From Gemmatimonas phototrophica (GTDB lineage Bacteria; Gemmatimonadota; Gemmatimonadetes; Gemmatimonadales; Gemmatimonadaceae), in the NCBI RefSeq assembly GCF_000695095.2, contig NZ_CP011454.1, positions 1,240,001 to 1,304,000 on the forward strand: a stretch of DNA of 64,000 nucleotides, given 5' to 3'. The position numbers and the translations under genes are program-made. Shown here one piece after another: positions 1 to 11,963 of the stretch (positions are counted from its first letter, which is position 1; every line of letters starts with the position of its first letter). The notes under the pieces are model-generated. The model was not told the DNA's origin. It searched no databases and saw nothing but the letters and a program-made list of their open reading frames with translations.

Positions 1-851
1 CCAGCAGCGCCTGCGCCGGGGCCATGGCGGCCACGTGGCGCTCCATCCCCGTGGGGCATGTGGAAGCCGGCCTGCGCTCCTTCAATTTTCAGGAGCCGTT
101 CCCGGAAGAGTTCCACCGTCGCGTGGTGGGTGTGGCAGCGCAGTGGCATTTTGCCCCCACGCCGGAGAGCCGCGACAACCTGCTGCGCGAAGGCGTCCCC
201 ATGCACCGCATCTTCATGACCGGCAATACCATTGTGGATGCCGTGAAGCAGATGGATGTGTCGCGCCCGTTCGAAAATCGCCTGCTGGATGCGGTGCCCG
301 AGGGGCGCCTGGCGCTCGTTACGGCGCATCGGCGGGAGAACCAGGGCGAGTCCATGCGGGATATCGCCCGTGCCGTCAAGCGGCTGGTGGCGGCCGTGGC
401 GGACTTGCAGGTGGTGCTGCCGCTGCACCCCAATCCCAATGTGCGCGGGCTTTTTCAGCAGGAGCTGGGGGATACGCCGCGGGTGCACCTGCTGGAGCCG
501 CTCAGCTATCCCGACCTGCTGAAGGTCCTGCACAAGAGCACGATCATCCTGTCCGACTCGGGCGGATTGCAGGAGGAGGCCCCCAGTGTGGGGCGTCCCA
601 TTCTCATTTTGCGGGAACGCACCGAGCGCCCGGAAGTGGTGCAGGTGGGGGCAGGCATTCTGGTGGGTACCGATCCCGATCTCATCGTAAAGGAAGCGCT
701 GTCCATTTTGTGCGACCCGGTGGTGTACGAGCGCATGGTCACGGTGCCCAACCCGTTTGGTGACGGCAAGGCGTCGGCCCGCATCACGGAAATCCTGGAG
801 TCCTCGCTGTGCGAGGAAGCGGATTTGCCGGTGATGTCGATGGTGCTGTAA
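1..851 (+). CDS. wecB: UDP-N-acetylglucosamine 2-epimerase (non-hydrolysing), 5' end cut by window
   Basis: Interconverts UDP-GlcNAc and UDP-ManNAc in the cytosol, feeding exopolysaccharide or surface glycan synthesis. The reading frame is open from position 3, ahead of the first Met at 24, so the N-terminal Rossmann half (about 90 residues) lies outside the window. Visible family motifs in order: GHVEAGLRS, a GNTIVDA turn, TAHRREN, LHPNPNV and SDSGGLQEEAP, which form the UDP-GlcNAc site. The TAA stop is at 849-851. The next gene encodes a PEP-CTERM protein. Such epimerases often sit in the polysaccharide loci that accompany exosortase systems, so this may be the end of one; that link is inference because the rest of the locus is not visible. 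Confidence 0.95.
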   Translation, partial: SSACAGAMAATWRSIPVGHVEAGLRSFNFQEPFPEEFHRRVVGVAAQWHFAPTPESRDNLLREGVPMHRIFMTGNTIVDAVKQMDVSRPFENRLLDAVPEGRLALVTAHRRENQGESMRDIARAVKRLVAAVADLQVVLPLHPNPNVRGLFQQELGDTPRVHLLEPLSYPDLLKVLHKSTIILSDSGGLQEEAPSVGRPILILRERTERPEVVQVGAGILVGTDPDLIVKEALSILCDPVVYERMVTVPNPFGDGKASARITEILESSLCEEADLPVMSMVL

Positions 852-1025
852 CCTTCACGTTATGGTTGGGTCTGCTGGCATGAAACCGCAGACTGTGGGA
901 AGTTCGCAGCAACCTGTCGCACGGTGTGGGCGCCAAGCCACACGCGATGTGGAGATGTGGGGGTGAAAGGGCAAGAAAGCCCTCTCAAAAGGTGGATAAG
1001 TCGTTTTATGGTAGAGCTCGGCATG

Positions 1026-1041
1026 TGGCACGGCTTATGCT
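1026..1041 (+). promoter_or_regulatory. sigma-54 (RpoN) type -24/-12 promoter of the PEP-CTERM gene
   Basis: TGGCACGGCTTATGCT matches the RpoN consensus TGGCACG-N4-TTGCW at every fixed position except one T (A at 1037), and the GG-to-GC spacing is exact. It lies 62 bp upstream of the PEP-CTERM start, so transcription would begin near 1052 and give a short leader. PEP-CTERM genes in several proteobacteria are known to use RpoN with the PrsK/PrsR two-component pair. No activator site was identified. Confidence 0.72.
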
Positions 1042-1103
1042 TCAGTTAGGTAGCAGGTGGTCCGAACGCTCGGCGCCACAATAAACTCAGCAAGGGTTTT
1101 CCA

Positions 1104-1958
1104 ATGCTTCGCACGTCGTCCCGTATCGCCACAACCGTTCGCCTTGCCATTGGTGTGAGCAGCGTTCTGCTTGCGTCCACCGAGGCCGCTGCGCAGACCT
1201 ATAGCGATTTCGGCTCGGTGACTACCGCTCCTACGAGTGGTGTCTGTAAGAACTGGGGCAATGAGGGGTTCGGCCCGAAATCTGGTGGCCTCACCTGGTA
1301 CAACGCGTACCTGCTCAACGTGCCCGAATACTTCAATTGCTGGACAAAGGCGCCAGCGGTCACCGGGTATCCGTCCAATTCAAAGCTGGCGATCCTGACG
1401 TCGACCCCCCTGCAGGTCCAGATGGATACGTTTAATCCGTTCTTCCTGCACAGCCTCAAGGTGGGATCGGGGTGGACGAACGACGCGATCCTGACGCTGA
1501 ACGGCTACATGGGTGACGTCAACAACAAGACGCTGCAGTTCAGCCAGACCCTGACCAATCTTGACGCGAACGCCCCGATGGCGGATTCGTGGAAGATCGA
1601 CAATCAGGGGAAGGCCATTACCTACTTTACCCTCAGCGTCAACTACAATCTTGCCGGCGCTCCAGCGTGGAATCCGGTGGATGCGAACTGTCTGTACGCG
1701 ACCGCCCCAGCTGACGTGGCGAATTGCGCGGTGCCGGCGTGGGGCCAGGACCCGTACAACTCCCGCCTCTATCAGTGGCAGGTTGATCGCTCCATCGGCA
1801 TGGGGGCCAATGCCCGTACGACGCTTCCCTACCAGACCATTTGGGTCGCTGGGGTTGAGACGTCTTCGGTCGTCCCCGAGCCGAGCACCTATGCCCTGAT
1901 GGGCGCGGGTCTGCTGGCGCTGGGTGTGGCCTCGCGCCGCCGCCGGAAGCAGGGCTGA
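1104..1958 (+). CDS. secreted PEP-CTERM sorting-domain protein
   Basis: A 284-residue exported protein. Residues 1-31 form a signal peptide (basic start, hydrophobic core, AAAQ cleavage region). The central 220 residues are rich in Asn, Trp and Tyr with no recognised enzyme motif. Residues 257-284 form a textbook PEP-CTERM tail: VPEPS, a hydrophobic stretch, then RRRRK. Exosortase is expected to recognise and remove this tail, releasing or anchoring the protein in the extracellular matrix. The start follows an AAGGG ribosome site at 1092-1096. A sigma-54 type promoter is 62 bp upstream and strong hairpins follow the stop, so it looks monocistronic. Structural role in matrix or flocs is inferred from the family. 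Confidence 0.9.
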   Translation: MLRTSSRIATTVRLAIGVSSVLLASTEAAAQTYSDFGSVTTAPTSGVCKNWGNEGFGPKSGGLTWYNAYLLNVPEYFNCWTKAPAVTGYPSNSKLAILTSTPLQVQMDTFNPFFLHSLKVGSGWTNDAILTLNGYMGDVNNKTLQFSQTLTNLDANAPMADSWKIDNQGKAITYFTLSVNYNLAGAPAWNPVDANCLYATAPADVANCAVPAWGQDPYNSRLYQWQVDRSIGMGANARTTLPYQTIWVAGVETSSVVPEPSTYALMGAGLLALGVASRRRRKQG

Positions 1959-1972
1959 ACATATTTTGGAAA

Positions 1973-2040
1973 GGGGCTGGCCAGACTGGTCGGCCCCCTG
2001 GGTAAGAACCGCGCCGTCCGGAGCTGGTCCGGACGGCGCG
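1973..2040 (+). terminator. tandem hairpins after the PEP-CTERM gene
   Basis: Two stem-loops in series. The first (1973-1997) pairs GGGGCTGGCC with GGTCGGCCCC through two G-U pairs. The second (2010-2040) is a perfect 12-bp stem, CGCGCCGTCCGG, with a 7-base loop. Neither is followed by a T-run, so termination or 3'-end protection is inferred from position and strength. Confidence 0.55.
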
Positions 2041-2527
2041 AAATGTTTGGAGGGGAAGCAGTTGGACGCCGAGTGGCGTATATCGGCGGTTCCCGCGGGT
2101 TGACTTCCGGCCCAGGCTCCCTCATGTTAGGTGTCTGCCCGTAAACGCCTCAAAAGGGCGTGGTCTGGCAACCCCAACGTAGTCTCGCAACACAGTCGGC
2201 GGATCTGCAGCCGACCCCTTATGGGCCACCGCGGTTTCAGGGTGGGGCGCCACGCCCGGCAGTCTTTGGGTAGGCACGCTGTTCCGGCACGGCATCGTGA
2301 TGATGACGCGCTCCCGACAAGCAACGCAGCCAATTCAACGTCGCATCTGGAGTCCGCAGTTCTCTGGAAGTGGCGCGCTTGGGTCCCCACTCGTGCAGCA
2401 GCGGCGAGCGTACCCGGCGACAGCGGATGGATACCGCTCCCAATCCGGGAGGCCAGGTCCAGCCGTTTTTTTGCTGGTTCACTTTTGTTCTCTTACTGCG
2501 CTGCCCTGGCGGCGCATACCGAAAACT
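2041..2527. other. intergenic region / long leader before fusA
   Basis: About 490 bases without a convincing gene precede fusA. A weak promoter-like pair (TTGACT at 2100-2105, CATGTT at 2123-2128) is present, and an AT-richer stretch with a T7 run is at 2465-2500. The fusA frame stays open back to 2297, but the residues before 2528 do not resemble EF-G. No tRNA, riboswitch or rpsL/rpsG sequence was seen. It most likely holds the operon promoter and a regulatory leader. Confidence 0.4.
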
Positions 2528-4648
<2,121 letters not shown>

Positions 4649-4690
4649 GCCTCACCCACTCATTCACTACCCAAATACCAGAACAAAACC

Positions 4691-5893
<1,203 letters not shown>

Positions 5894-5906
5894 TCACGAC
5901 TGTCGG

Positions 5907-5938
5907 CGGGTGGTGAGGCTTTCGGGTCTCACCACCCG
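5907..5938 (+). promoter_or_regulatory. hairpin between tuf and rpsJ
   Basis: A perfect 11-bp stem, CGGGTGGTGAG paired with CTCACCACCCG, around a 10-base loop. No T-run follows, so it is more likely an attenuator, processing site or 3' stabiliser that lets tuf be expressed differently from the S10 genes than a complete terminator. Confidence 0.5.
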
Positions 5939-5962
5939 CTCAACAGGCTCCCAGGAATAGAG

Positions 5963-6270
<308 letters not shown>

Positions 6271-6271
<1 letters not shown>

Positions 6272-6341
6272 GACGTAGTACGCAGGACGTAGTACGCAGC
6301 ACGTAACACGTAGTACAGAGGGCGTCGCACAGGGCGTCGTC
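6271..6341 (+). repeat. short tandem repeats between rpsJ and rplC
   Basis: The 14-mer GGACGTAGTACGCA occurs twice head to tail (6271-6284, 6285-6298), followed by a degenerate third copy containing ACGTAACACGTAGTAC (to 6316). A second unit, AGGGCGTCG, is then repeated (6318-6341). Such repeats are odd inside a ribosomal protein operon, where spacers are usually only a few bases. Confidence 0.8.
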
Positions 6342-6403
6342 CTCCACAGTCCAACGGATCATCCTTTGCGGATGGCCGCGACTCGTACGGAGTGAGTCCA
6401 TTC

Positions 6404-7084
6404 ATGATCGGTATCATCGGTAAAAAGCTGGGCATGACCCAGCTGTTCAACGAGCAGGGGCAGCAAGTGCCCTGCACCGTGGTGGAGGCCACGCCCAATC
6501 CCGTCGTGAAGGTGATGACGAAGGATCAGGCGGGTTTTGCCTCGGTGGAGCTCGGATATGGTGCGCAGCGCACGGCGCGCGCCAACAAGAAGGGTGAGCG
6601 CACGCCCAAGGGCAATCGCGCCACCAAGGCGGAGCTGGGACACGCGCAGAAGGCCGGCCTTGAGGCGGCGCCTGCGGTGCTGAAGAGCTTCCGTCTCGAC
6701 GACGCGCCCGGCAAGGCCGAGGTGCCGTCGTACAACATCGGCGACACGATTTCCGTGGAAATCTTCACCCCCGGCGAGAAGGTCAAGGTCACCGGTACCA
6801 GCAAGGGCCGTGGCTTCCAGGGTGTGGTGAAGCGCCACGGCTTCCATGGCGGTCCGAACACGCACGGTAACACCAAGCACCGCAAGCCTGGCTCCATCGG
6901 CGCGGGCACGGATCCGTCGCGCGTGATCAAGGGCAAGAAGATGCCCGGCCAGTATGGCAACGTGCAGCACACGTCTCTCAGCATCCGCGTCGAAAAGGTG
7001 GATGCCGAGCGTAACCTCATTTATCTGCGCGGCAGCGTGGCGGGGCCGACGAACGGCATCGTCTTCGTGCGGAAGCAGGGCTGA
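6404..7084 (+). CDS. rplC: 50S ribosomal protein L3
   Basis: Early-assembly large-subunit protein near the peptidyl transferase centre; 226 residues from the ATG at 6404. The start MIGIIGKKLGMTQLF is the canonical L3 N terminus. An in-frame GTG at 6392 would add four residues (MSPF) and is less likely. The conserved central loop GRGFQGVVKRHGFHGG, with the methylatable Gln region, is present. It lies two bases from rplD. Confidence 0.97.
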   Translation: MIGIIGKKLGMTQLFNEQGQQVPCTVVEATPNPVVKVMTKDQAGFASVELGYGAQRTARANKKGERTPKGNRATKAELGHAQKAGLEAAPAVLKSFRLDDAPGKAEVPSYNIGDTISVEIFTPGEKVKVTGTSKGRGFQGVVKRHGFHGGPNTHGNTKHRKPGSIGAGTDPSRVIKGKKMPGQYGNVQHTSLSIRVEKVDAERNLIYLRGSVAGPTNGIVFVRKQG

Positions 7085-7086
7085 TC

Positions 7087-7725
7087 ATGATGGCGGAAAC
7101 GAAGACTTTTGAGGCGCCTGTGTTCACGGCGCAGGGCAAGCAGGGCGGTACGCGCCAGCTCCCCGAGATGTTCGACGGCATCGTCAACGTGCCGGTCATG
7201 CACCAGGCGGTAAAGGCGTTCCTCGCCAACCGTCGTCAGGGCACGGCCAAGACGAAGACGCGTGGCGAAGTCACCGGCGGTAACCAGAAGCCGTGGAAGC
7301 AGAAGGGTACCGGTCGCGCCCGTCAGGGCTCGACGCGTGCGCCCAACTGGCCGGGCGGTGGTACGGTGTTCGGCCCGCAGCCGCGCAGCTACACGCAGAT
7401 CGTGCCGCGTCAGGTGCGTCAGTTGGCGCGCAAGAGTGCGCTGAACGCCCGGGCTCGTGAAGGCGCGGTGATCCTGGTCGATGCGCTGAACTTCAGCGCG
7501 CCGAAGACCAAGACGATGACGGCGTTGATTGCGTCCATTGGCGCCGCGGGCAAGAAGGTGCTCGTGCTGACCGAAGGCGTGAAGCCGAATGTGTACCTGA
7601 GCGCGCGCAACATCGAGCGCGCCCATGTGATGCCGTTCAGCGATGCGAGCACCTACCACATCCTCTGGTCGGATGTCGTGGTGATCGAGTCGGCGGCGCT
7701 CACCCAGAACTCCGCGGAGGGCTAA
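7087..7725 (+). CDS. rplD: 50S ribosomal protein L4
   Basis: Large-subunit protein whose extended loop lines the exit tunnel. The 212 residues include the loop motif KPWKQKGTGRARQGSTRAP and the GGGTVFGPQPRSY segment. The start has two consecutive ATG codons (7087, 7090). In many bacteria L4 represses its own operon through the leader; no leader equivalent was identified here. The downstream rplW ribosome site GGAGG lies inside the end of this gene. Confidence 0.97.
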   Translation: MMAETKTFEAPVFTAQGKQGGTRQLPEMFDGIVNVPVMHQAVKAFLANRRQGTAKTKTRGEVTGGNQKPWKQKGTGRARQGSTRAPNWPGGGTVFGPQPRSYTQIVPRQVRQLARKSALNARAREGAVILVDALNFSAPKTKTMTALIASIGAAGKKVLVLTEGVKPNVYLSARNIERAHVMPFSDASTYHILWSDVVVIESAALTQNSAEG

Positions 7726-7728
7726 GCG

Positions 7729-8013
7729 ATGAGTCTTTATCGCACCATCGTGCGCCCGATCATCACGGAGCGTACCTCAGCCGCGTATCAGGATCGCGGC
7801 GAATACACGTTCGAGGTGGCGCCTACCGCTACCAAGTACGCCATCAAGGCCGCCGTCGAGCAGCTGTTCGGCGTAAAGGTTACCGGCGTCTGGACGTCCA
7901 TCGCGCGCGGAAAGGCGCGCCGCGTGGGCCAGTCCATCGGTCGCCGTCCACATACCAAGAAGGCGATTGTGAAGCTGCGTGACGGCGACACCATCGCGAT
8001 CTTCGAGGGCTGA
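7729..8013 (+). CDS. rplW: 50S ribosomal protein L23
   Basis: Exit-tunnel rim protein and docking site for trigger factor and SRP. It has 94 residues, beginning [16 protein letters not shown], with the usual [20 protein letters not shown] core and a [14 protein letters not shown] loop. A GGAGG site lies 8 bases before the ATG, within the rplD 3' end, so translation is probably coupled. Confidence 0.97.
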   Translation: MSLYRTIVRPIITERTSAAYQDRGEYTFEVAPTATKYAIKAAVEQLFGVKVTGVWTSIARGKARRVGQSIGRRPHTKKAIVKLRDGDTIAIFEG

Positions 8014-8018
8014 GTCGC

Positions 8019-8849
8019 ATGGGCATTCGTCAGTTCAAGCCGGTCACCAAGGGCACGCGTTTCCGCTCGGTCTCAGACTTCGCCGAGATCACGCGCAGCA
8101 CCCCTGAGAAGTCGCTGCTCGAGCCGCTCAAGAAGTCGGGCGGGCGCGACAACCATGGCCACATCTCGATGCGTCGCATCGGTGGCGGCCACAAGCGCAT
8201 GTACCGCATCATCGATTTCAAGCGCAACAAGCCTGGCGTGCCGGCGACGGTGGCGCACATCGAGTACGATCCGAACCGTTCGGCGCGCATCGCGCTGGTG
8301 GAGTATGCGGACGGCGAGAAGCGGTACATCCTGCATCCGAAGGGCCTCAAGCAGGGCGATACGGTGGTGTCGGGTCCGGGCAGCGATGTCCGCACCGGCA
8401 ACGCGATGCCGCTCCGCGAAGTGCCGCTCGGCACGTCGGTGCACAACATCGAGCTGAAGATCGGCAAGGGCGGCCAGATGGCGCGCTCGGCCGGTGCCTT
8501 CGCCCAGGTGGTGGCGAAGGAAGGCGAGTACGTCACCCTTCGGCTTGGCTCCACCGAAATGCGCCTGGTGCACGGCAACTGCATGGCGACGATCGGAGAA
8601 GTGGGTAACTCCGAGCACGAGTTGCAGTCGCACGGCAAGGCGGGCAAGAGCCGTTGGCTCGGCAAGCGCCCCAAGGTGCGTGGTGAAGTCATGAACCCGG
8701 TGGATCACCCGCACGGTGGCCGCACGCGCGGCGGTCGTAACGTGGTGAGCCCGTGGGGTAAGAAGGAAGGCGTCAAGACGCGCAACAAGAAGAAGGCGTC
8801 AACGCGTCTCATCGTGCGCGGCCGCAAGCGCGGCCGAGCCACGCAGTAA
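8019..8849 (+). CDS. rplB: 50S ribosomal protein L2
   Basis: Primary 23S rRNA binder essential for subunit joining and the peptidyl transferase centre. The 276 residues show full family length, an N-terminal [14 protein letters not shown], the [15 protein letters not shown] segment and the universally conserved C-terminal [15 protein letters not shown] with the functional His. Five bases separate it from rplW. Confidence 0.98.
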   Translation: MGIRQFKPVTKGTRFRSVSDFAEITRSTPEKSLLEPLKKSGGRDNHGHISMRRIGGGHKRMYRIIDFKRNKPGVPATVAHIEYDPNRSARIALVEYADGEKRYILHPKGLKQGDTVVSGPGSDVRTGNAMPLREVPLGTSVHNIELKIGKGGQMARSAGAFAQVVAKEGEYVTLRLGSTEMRLVHGNCMATIGEVGNSEHELQSHGKAGKSRWLGKRPKVRGEVMNPVDHPHGGRTRGGRNVVSPWGKKEGVKTRNKKKASTRLIVRGRKRGRATQ

Positions 8850-8873
8850 CCGCCAGGCGAGACGAGAACCGAT

Positions 8874-9173
8874 ATGTCGAGAAGCATTAAGAAGGGTCCG
8901 TTCGTCGCTGAACGCCTGGAGGCGAAGGTGGTCGCGATGAACGCCAAGAGCGAGAAGAAGGTCGTGAAGACCTGGTCGCGCGCTAGCACGATTCTGCCCG
9001 AGTTCGTCGGGCACACGTTTGCGGTGCACAACGGGAACAAGTTCATCCCGGTGTACGTGACGGAAAACATGGTTGGCCACAAGCTGGGCGAGTTTTCGCC
9101 GACGCGTCTGTTCCGCGGTCACGCGGGACAGAAGACGGACGCGAAGAAGTCTGGCGGCAAGGGAGGCAAGTAA
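8874..9173 (+). CDS. rpsS: 30S ribosomal protein S19
   Basis: 30S head protein that pairs with S13 and contacts A-site tRNA and the intersubunit bridge. The 99 residues open [15 protein letters not shown] and contain [22 protein letters not shown] and LGEFSPTR, all hallmark blocks. The C terminus has a Lys/Gly-rich tail (KSGGKGGK). Confidence 0.97.
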   Translation: MSRSIKKGPFVAERLEAKVVAMNAKSEKKVVKTWSRASTILPEFVGHTFAVHNGNKFIPVYVTENMVGHKLGEFSPTRLFRGHAGQKTDAKKSGGKGGK

Positions 9174-9176
9174 CCC

Positions 9177-9557
9177 ATGGCCAAAGCAGCGGTGAAGACG
9201 GGGATTGAGGCGCGCGCGATTCAGCGCACCACGCGTCAGTCGCCCTACAAGATGCGGCTGGTCATTGACCAGATCCGCGGCCAGCGTGTCAACGACGCGC
9301 TCGCGCTCCTGAAGTTCTCCAAGAAGCACGCGGCCGAGCAGATTGCGAAGACGCTCAACAGTGCCGTGGCGAACGCAGAACAGTCGGCCCGTGCGGCCAA
9401 CACGTCCCTCGATGTGGACATGCTGGTGATCACGAAGGCCATCGTGAACGAAGGTCCGAAACTCAAGCGTTGGACGCCGGCGGCCATGGGCCGTGCGACG
9501 CCGATGCTGAAGCGGACCAGCCATGTCGAGATCGTCGTGACGGAGGCGGTGCGCTAA
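9177..9557 (+). CDS. rplV: 50S ribosomal protein L22
   Basis: Tunnel-wall protein whose beta-hairpin reaches the exit-tunnel constriction (macrolide site). It has 126 residues. [18 protein letters not shown] and the C-terminal hairpin [21 protein letters not shown] match the family. A GGGAGG site precedes it inside rpsS, and its stop overlaps the rpsC start by one base (TAATG). Confidence 0.97.
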   Translation: MAKAAVKTGIEARAIQRTTRQSPYKMRLVIDQIRGQRVNDALALLKFSKKHAAEQIAKTLNSAVANAEQSARAANTSLDVDMLVITKAIVNEGPKLKRWTPAAMGRATPMLKRTSHVEIVVTEAVR

Positions 9558-10216
9558 TGGGACAAAAGACCAATCCGATCGGCTTCCGCCTCGGCGTCAC
9601 GAAGAACTGGCGCTCGACGTGGTATGCCAAGAAGGAGATGCCGGCGCTGTTGAAGGAAGACGCGCTGCTGCGGAAGTACCTGAAGGCGCGTTTGGACAAC
9701 GCCGCCATTTCCGATGTCACGATTGAGCGGAAGCCGGGGAAGGTCGTGGTGACCATCCACACGGGCCGGCCGGGCGTGGTGATCGGCAAGAAGGGTGCGG
9801 AAGTGGACAAGTTGCGTGATGAGCTCACGCAGCTGACCGGCAAGGAAGTCGGCATCAACGTGGAAGAGATCAAGCGCCCGGAAGTGGAGGCGCAGCTCGT
9901 GGCCGACAACATTGCGGCGCAGCTCTCGCAGCGTATTTCGTTCCGTCGGGCGCTGAAGCGCGCGGTGCAGAGCGCGATGCGGATGGGAGCGCTGGGCATC
10001 AAGGTGAAGGCTGGCGGCCGCCTCGGCGGTGCCGAAATCGCGCGCGTGGAAGGGTACATGGAAGGCCGGGTGCCCCTTCATACGCTGCGCGCCGACATCG
10101 ATTACGCGACGAGCACGGCGAGGACCACGTACGGCGCCATTGGCGTCAAGGTGTGGATCTTCAAGGGTGAAATCGTGGAAGATCGTCGCGGCAAGACCTA
10201 CTCGACCGGCAACTGA
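9557..10216 (+). CDS. rpsC: 30S ribosomal protein S3
   Basis: 30S head protein at the mRNA entry channel, with a KH domain. The 219 residues start [18 protein letters not shown], the standard N terminus, so the ATG at 9557 is chosen although the frame is open further upstream. The KH motif region [14 protein letters not shown] and C-terminal [10 protein letters not shown] are intact. The GGAGG ribosome site lies in the end of rplV, indicating coupling. Confidence 0.97.
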   Translation: MGQKTNPIGFRLGVTKNWRSTWYAKKEMPALLKEDALLRKYLKARLDNAAISDVTIERKPGKVVVTIHTGRPGVVIGKKGAEVDKLRDELTQLTGKEVGINVEEIKRPEVEAQLVADNIAAQLSQRISFRRALKRAVQSAMRMGALGIKVKAGGRLGGAEIARVEGYMEGRVPLHTLRADIDYATSTARTTYGAIGVKVWIFKGEIVEDRRGKTYSTGN

Positions 10217-10227
10217 GGAACTGAGAG

Positions 10228-10656
10228 ATGCTGAGTCCGAAGCGGGTCAAATTCCGCAAGATGTTCAAGGGCCGGATGACCGGTCTGGCGCACCGTGGCG
10301 CCGAGCTGTCGTTTGGCACGTTTGGTCTCCAGGCACTGGAGCCGGCGTGGGTGACGAGCCGGCAGATCGAAGCGTGCCGTGTTGCGATGACGCGTCACAT
10401 CAAGCGTGGCGGCAAAGTATGGATCCGGATTTTCCCGGACAAGCCGATCACGAAGAAGCCGGCCGAAACCCGAATGGGTAAGGGTAAGGGTTCGCCGGAG
10501 ATGTGGGTGGCGGTAGTGAAGCCGGGCCGAGTGATGTTTGAGATCGAGGGTGTGTCCCGGGAACTCGCCGAAACGGCGATGGGCCTGGCCGCCGCGAAGC
10601 TCGGCGTAAAGACCAAGTTTGTGGCGCGCGAGGAGGCGGTGACCCATGAAGTCTGA
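10228..10656 (+). CDS. rplP: 50S ribosomal protein L16
   Basis: Large-subunit protein at the A-site tRNA elbow. It has 142 residues, starting [17 protein letters not shown], with the conserved [15 protein letters not shown] and [14 protein letters not shown] blocks. Its last 11 bases overlap rpmC, whose strong GAGGAGG ribosome site lies within rplP. Confidence 0.97.
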   Translation: MLSPKRVKFRKMFKGRMTGLAHRGAELSFGTFGLQALEPAWVTSRQIEACRVAMTRHIKRGGKVWIRIFPDKPITKKPAETRMGKGKGSPEMWVAVVKPGRVMFEIEGVSRELAETAMGLAAAKLGVKTKFVAREEAVTHEV

Positions 10657-10849
10657 AGAGATCCGCGGACTCGCTGATGACGAGCTCGTGTCGCGTATTG
10701 CTGAACTGGAAGAGGAGCGTTTTCGTCTCCGGTTCCGCAGCGGTACCGAAGCGCTGGAAGAGCCGCTGCGGCTGCGCAGCATCCGCAGGGACATTGCGCG
10801 CCTCAAGACGGTCCAGCGCGAGCGTCAGCTCGCCGGCCGCGGCCGCTAA
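10646..10849 (+). CDS. rpmC: 50S ribosomal protein L29
   Basis: Small helical hairpin protein near the tunnel exit, next to L23. The 67 residues match family length: [23 protein letters not shown] then the basic helix [14 protein letters not shown]. It overlaps rplP by 11 bases, so expression is translationally coupled. Confidence 0.95.
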   Translation: MKSEEIRGLADDELVSRIAELEEERFRLRFRSGTEALEEPLRLRSIRRDIARLKTVQRERQLAGRGR

Positions 10850-10863
10850 CCGAGATACGACAG

Positions 10864-11160
10864 ATGGCTGAAACGAATAACGCGAGCGCCGCGCAGAACG
10901 GCGCCATGGATCGGACCGCGCGCAAGGTGCGTATCGGGCTGGTCGTGAGCGACAAGATGGAAAAGACGGTGGTCGTTCGCATCGACCGTCGCATGCCGCA
11001 CCCGCAGTACGGCAAGATGGTGACGCGTACGCGTAAGCTGAAGGCTCACGACGAGGAGAACTCGGCGAAGGTCGGCGATACGGTGCGCATCATGGAGACC
11101 CGGCCCTTGTCGAAGGACAAGCGGTGGCGCGTGGTCGAAATCGTCGAACGCGCGCGGTAA
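10864..11160 (+). CDS. rpsQ: 30S ribosomal protein S17
   Basis: Early 16S rRNA-binding OB-fold protein. It has 98 residues; the core starts about residue 20 ([19 protein letters not shown]) and includes [39 protein letters not shown]. The first 19 residues form a slightly longer, Asn/Ala-rich N terminus than usual. Confidence 0.96.
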   Translation: MAETNNASAAQNGAMDRTARKVRIGLVVSDKMEKTVVVRIDRRMPHPQYGKMVTRTRKLKAHDEENSAKVGDTVRIMETRPLSKDKRWRVVEIVERAR

Positions 11161-11173
11161 GGGGAAATAATCC

Positions 11174-11542
11174 ATGATCCAGCAAGAATCAGTCGTGAAG
11201 GTTGCGGACAACAGCGGCGCCAAGCGCGCCCTGGTGATCCGTGTCCTGGGCGGCACGCGCCGTCGGTACGCCGGCCTTGGTGACAAGGTCATCGTGGCGG
11301 TCAAGGACGCGCTGCCGAACGGCACCGTGAAGAAGTCCGACGTGGCGAAGGCCGTGGTGGTTCGCACGGTGAAGGAAACGCGCCGCAAGGATGGTTCGTA
11401 CATCCGCTTCGACGAGAACGCCGTCGTGATCATCAACGACAACGGTGAGCCGAAGGCGACGCGTATCTTCGGACCCGTGGCGCGTGAGCTTCGTGAGAAG
11501 CGCTACATGAAGATCGTGTCGCTGGCGCCCGAGGTGATCTGA
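11174..11542 (+). CDS. rplN: 50S ribosomal protein L14
   Basis: Subunit-interface protein that also binds the silencing factor RsfS. It has 122 residues, the exact family length, starting [19 protein letters not shown], with [19 protein letters not shown] and the C-terminal [25 protein letters not shown] ending typical of L14. AAGGGGA provides a good ribosome site. Confidence 0.98.
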   Translation: MIQQESVVKVADNSGAKRALVIRVLGGTRRRYAGLGDKVIVAVKDALPNGTVKKSDVAKAVVVRTVKETRRKDGSYIRFDENAVVIINDNGEPKATRIFGPVARELREKRYMKIVSLAPEVI

Positions 11543-11543
11543 G

Positions 11544-11948
11544 ATGCGGAAGAACGTTTACTACAAGACGGATCGCGGCCAGCGCCTCGGCGCTGCGCGT
11601 CACGCCCTCAAGGCGTCTCGCGAAGTGATCCACGTCACGAAGGGTGATACCGTTCGCGTGATGCGCGGCGACGACAAGGGGAAGGAAGGGAAGGTCCTTC
11701 AGGTGTACCCCAAGACGGGCCGCATCAAGGTGGAAGGCATCAACATCGTGAAGAAGCACCGCAAGGCGCGCACGGCGGAAGAGACGAGCGGCATCATCGA
11801 GATGGCCGCGCCCTTCCACGCGTCAAACGTCATGTTGCTCGATTCGAAGACCGGCAAGCCGACGCGAGTTCGCAATCGCGTGGACAAGGACGGCACGAAG
11901 GAGCGCATCGGCGTGAAGAGCGGTGAAGTCATTTCCCGCGCCCGCTGA
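11544..11948 (+). CDS. rplX: 50S ribosomal protein L24
   Basis: Assembly-initiator protein with a KOW motif. The 134 residues include the KOW block VTKGDTVRVMRGDDKGKEGKV near residue 31 and the VKKHRKAR segment. About 28 residues precede the usual start (most L24 begin just before KGDTV), so this protein carries an N-terminal extension or initiates downstream; the ATG one base after the rplN stop is the only good candidate. Confidence 0.94.
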   Translation: MRKNVYYKTDRGQRLGAARHALKASREVIHVTKGDTVRVMRGDDKGKEGKVLQVYPKTGRIKVEGINIVKKHRKARTAEETSGIIEMAAPFHASNVMLLDSKTGKPTRVRNRVDKDGTKERIGVKSGEVISRAR

Positions 11949-11963
11949 ACGGAGTAACTGACG

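Noticed and set aside
852-1100. Cyclic-di-GMP riboswitch before the PEP-CTERM gene
   Set aside because: A segment near 1046-1066 (TTAGGTAGCAGGTGG) resembles the 3' part of a GEMM-I RNA, but the conserved 5' part is missing and the sigma-54 start would lie inside or after it.
2130-2290. tRNA or small RNA upstream of fusA
   Set aside because: Short stems exist but there is no T-loop GTTCRA motif, acceptor pairing or CCA end.
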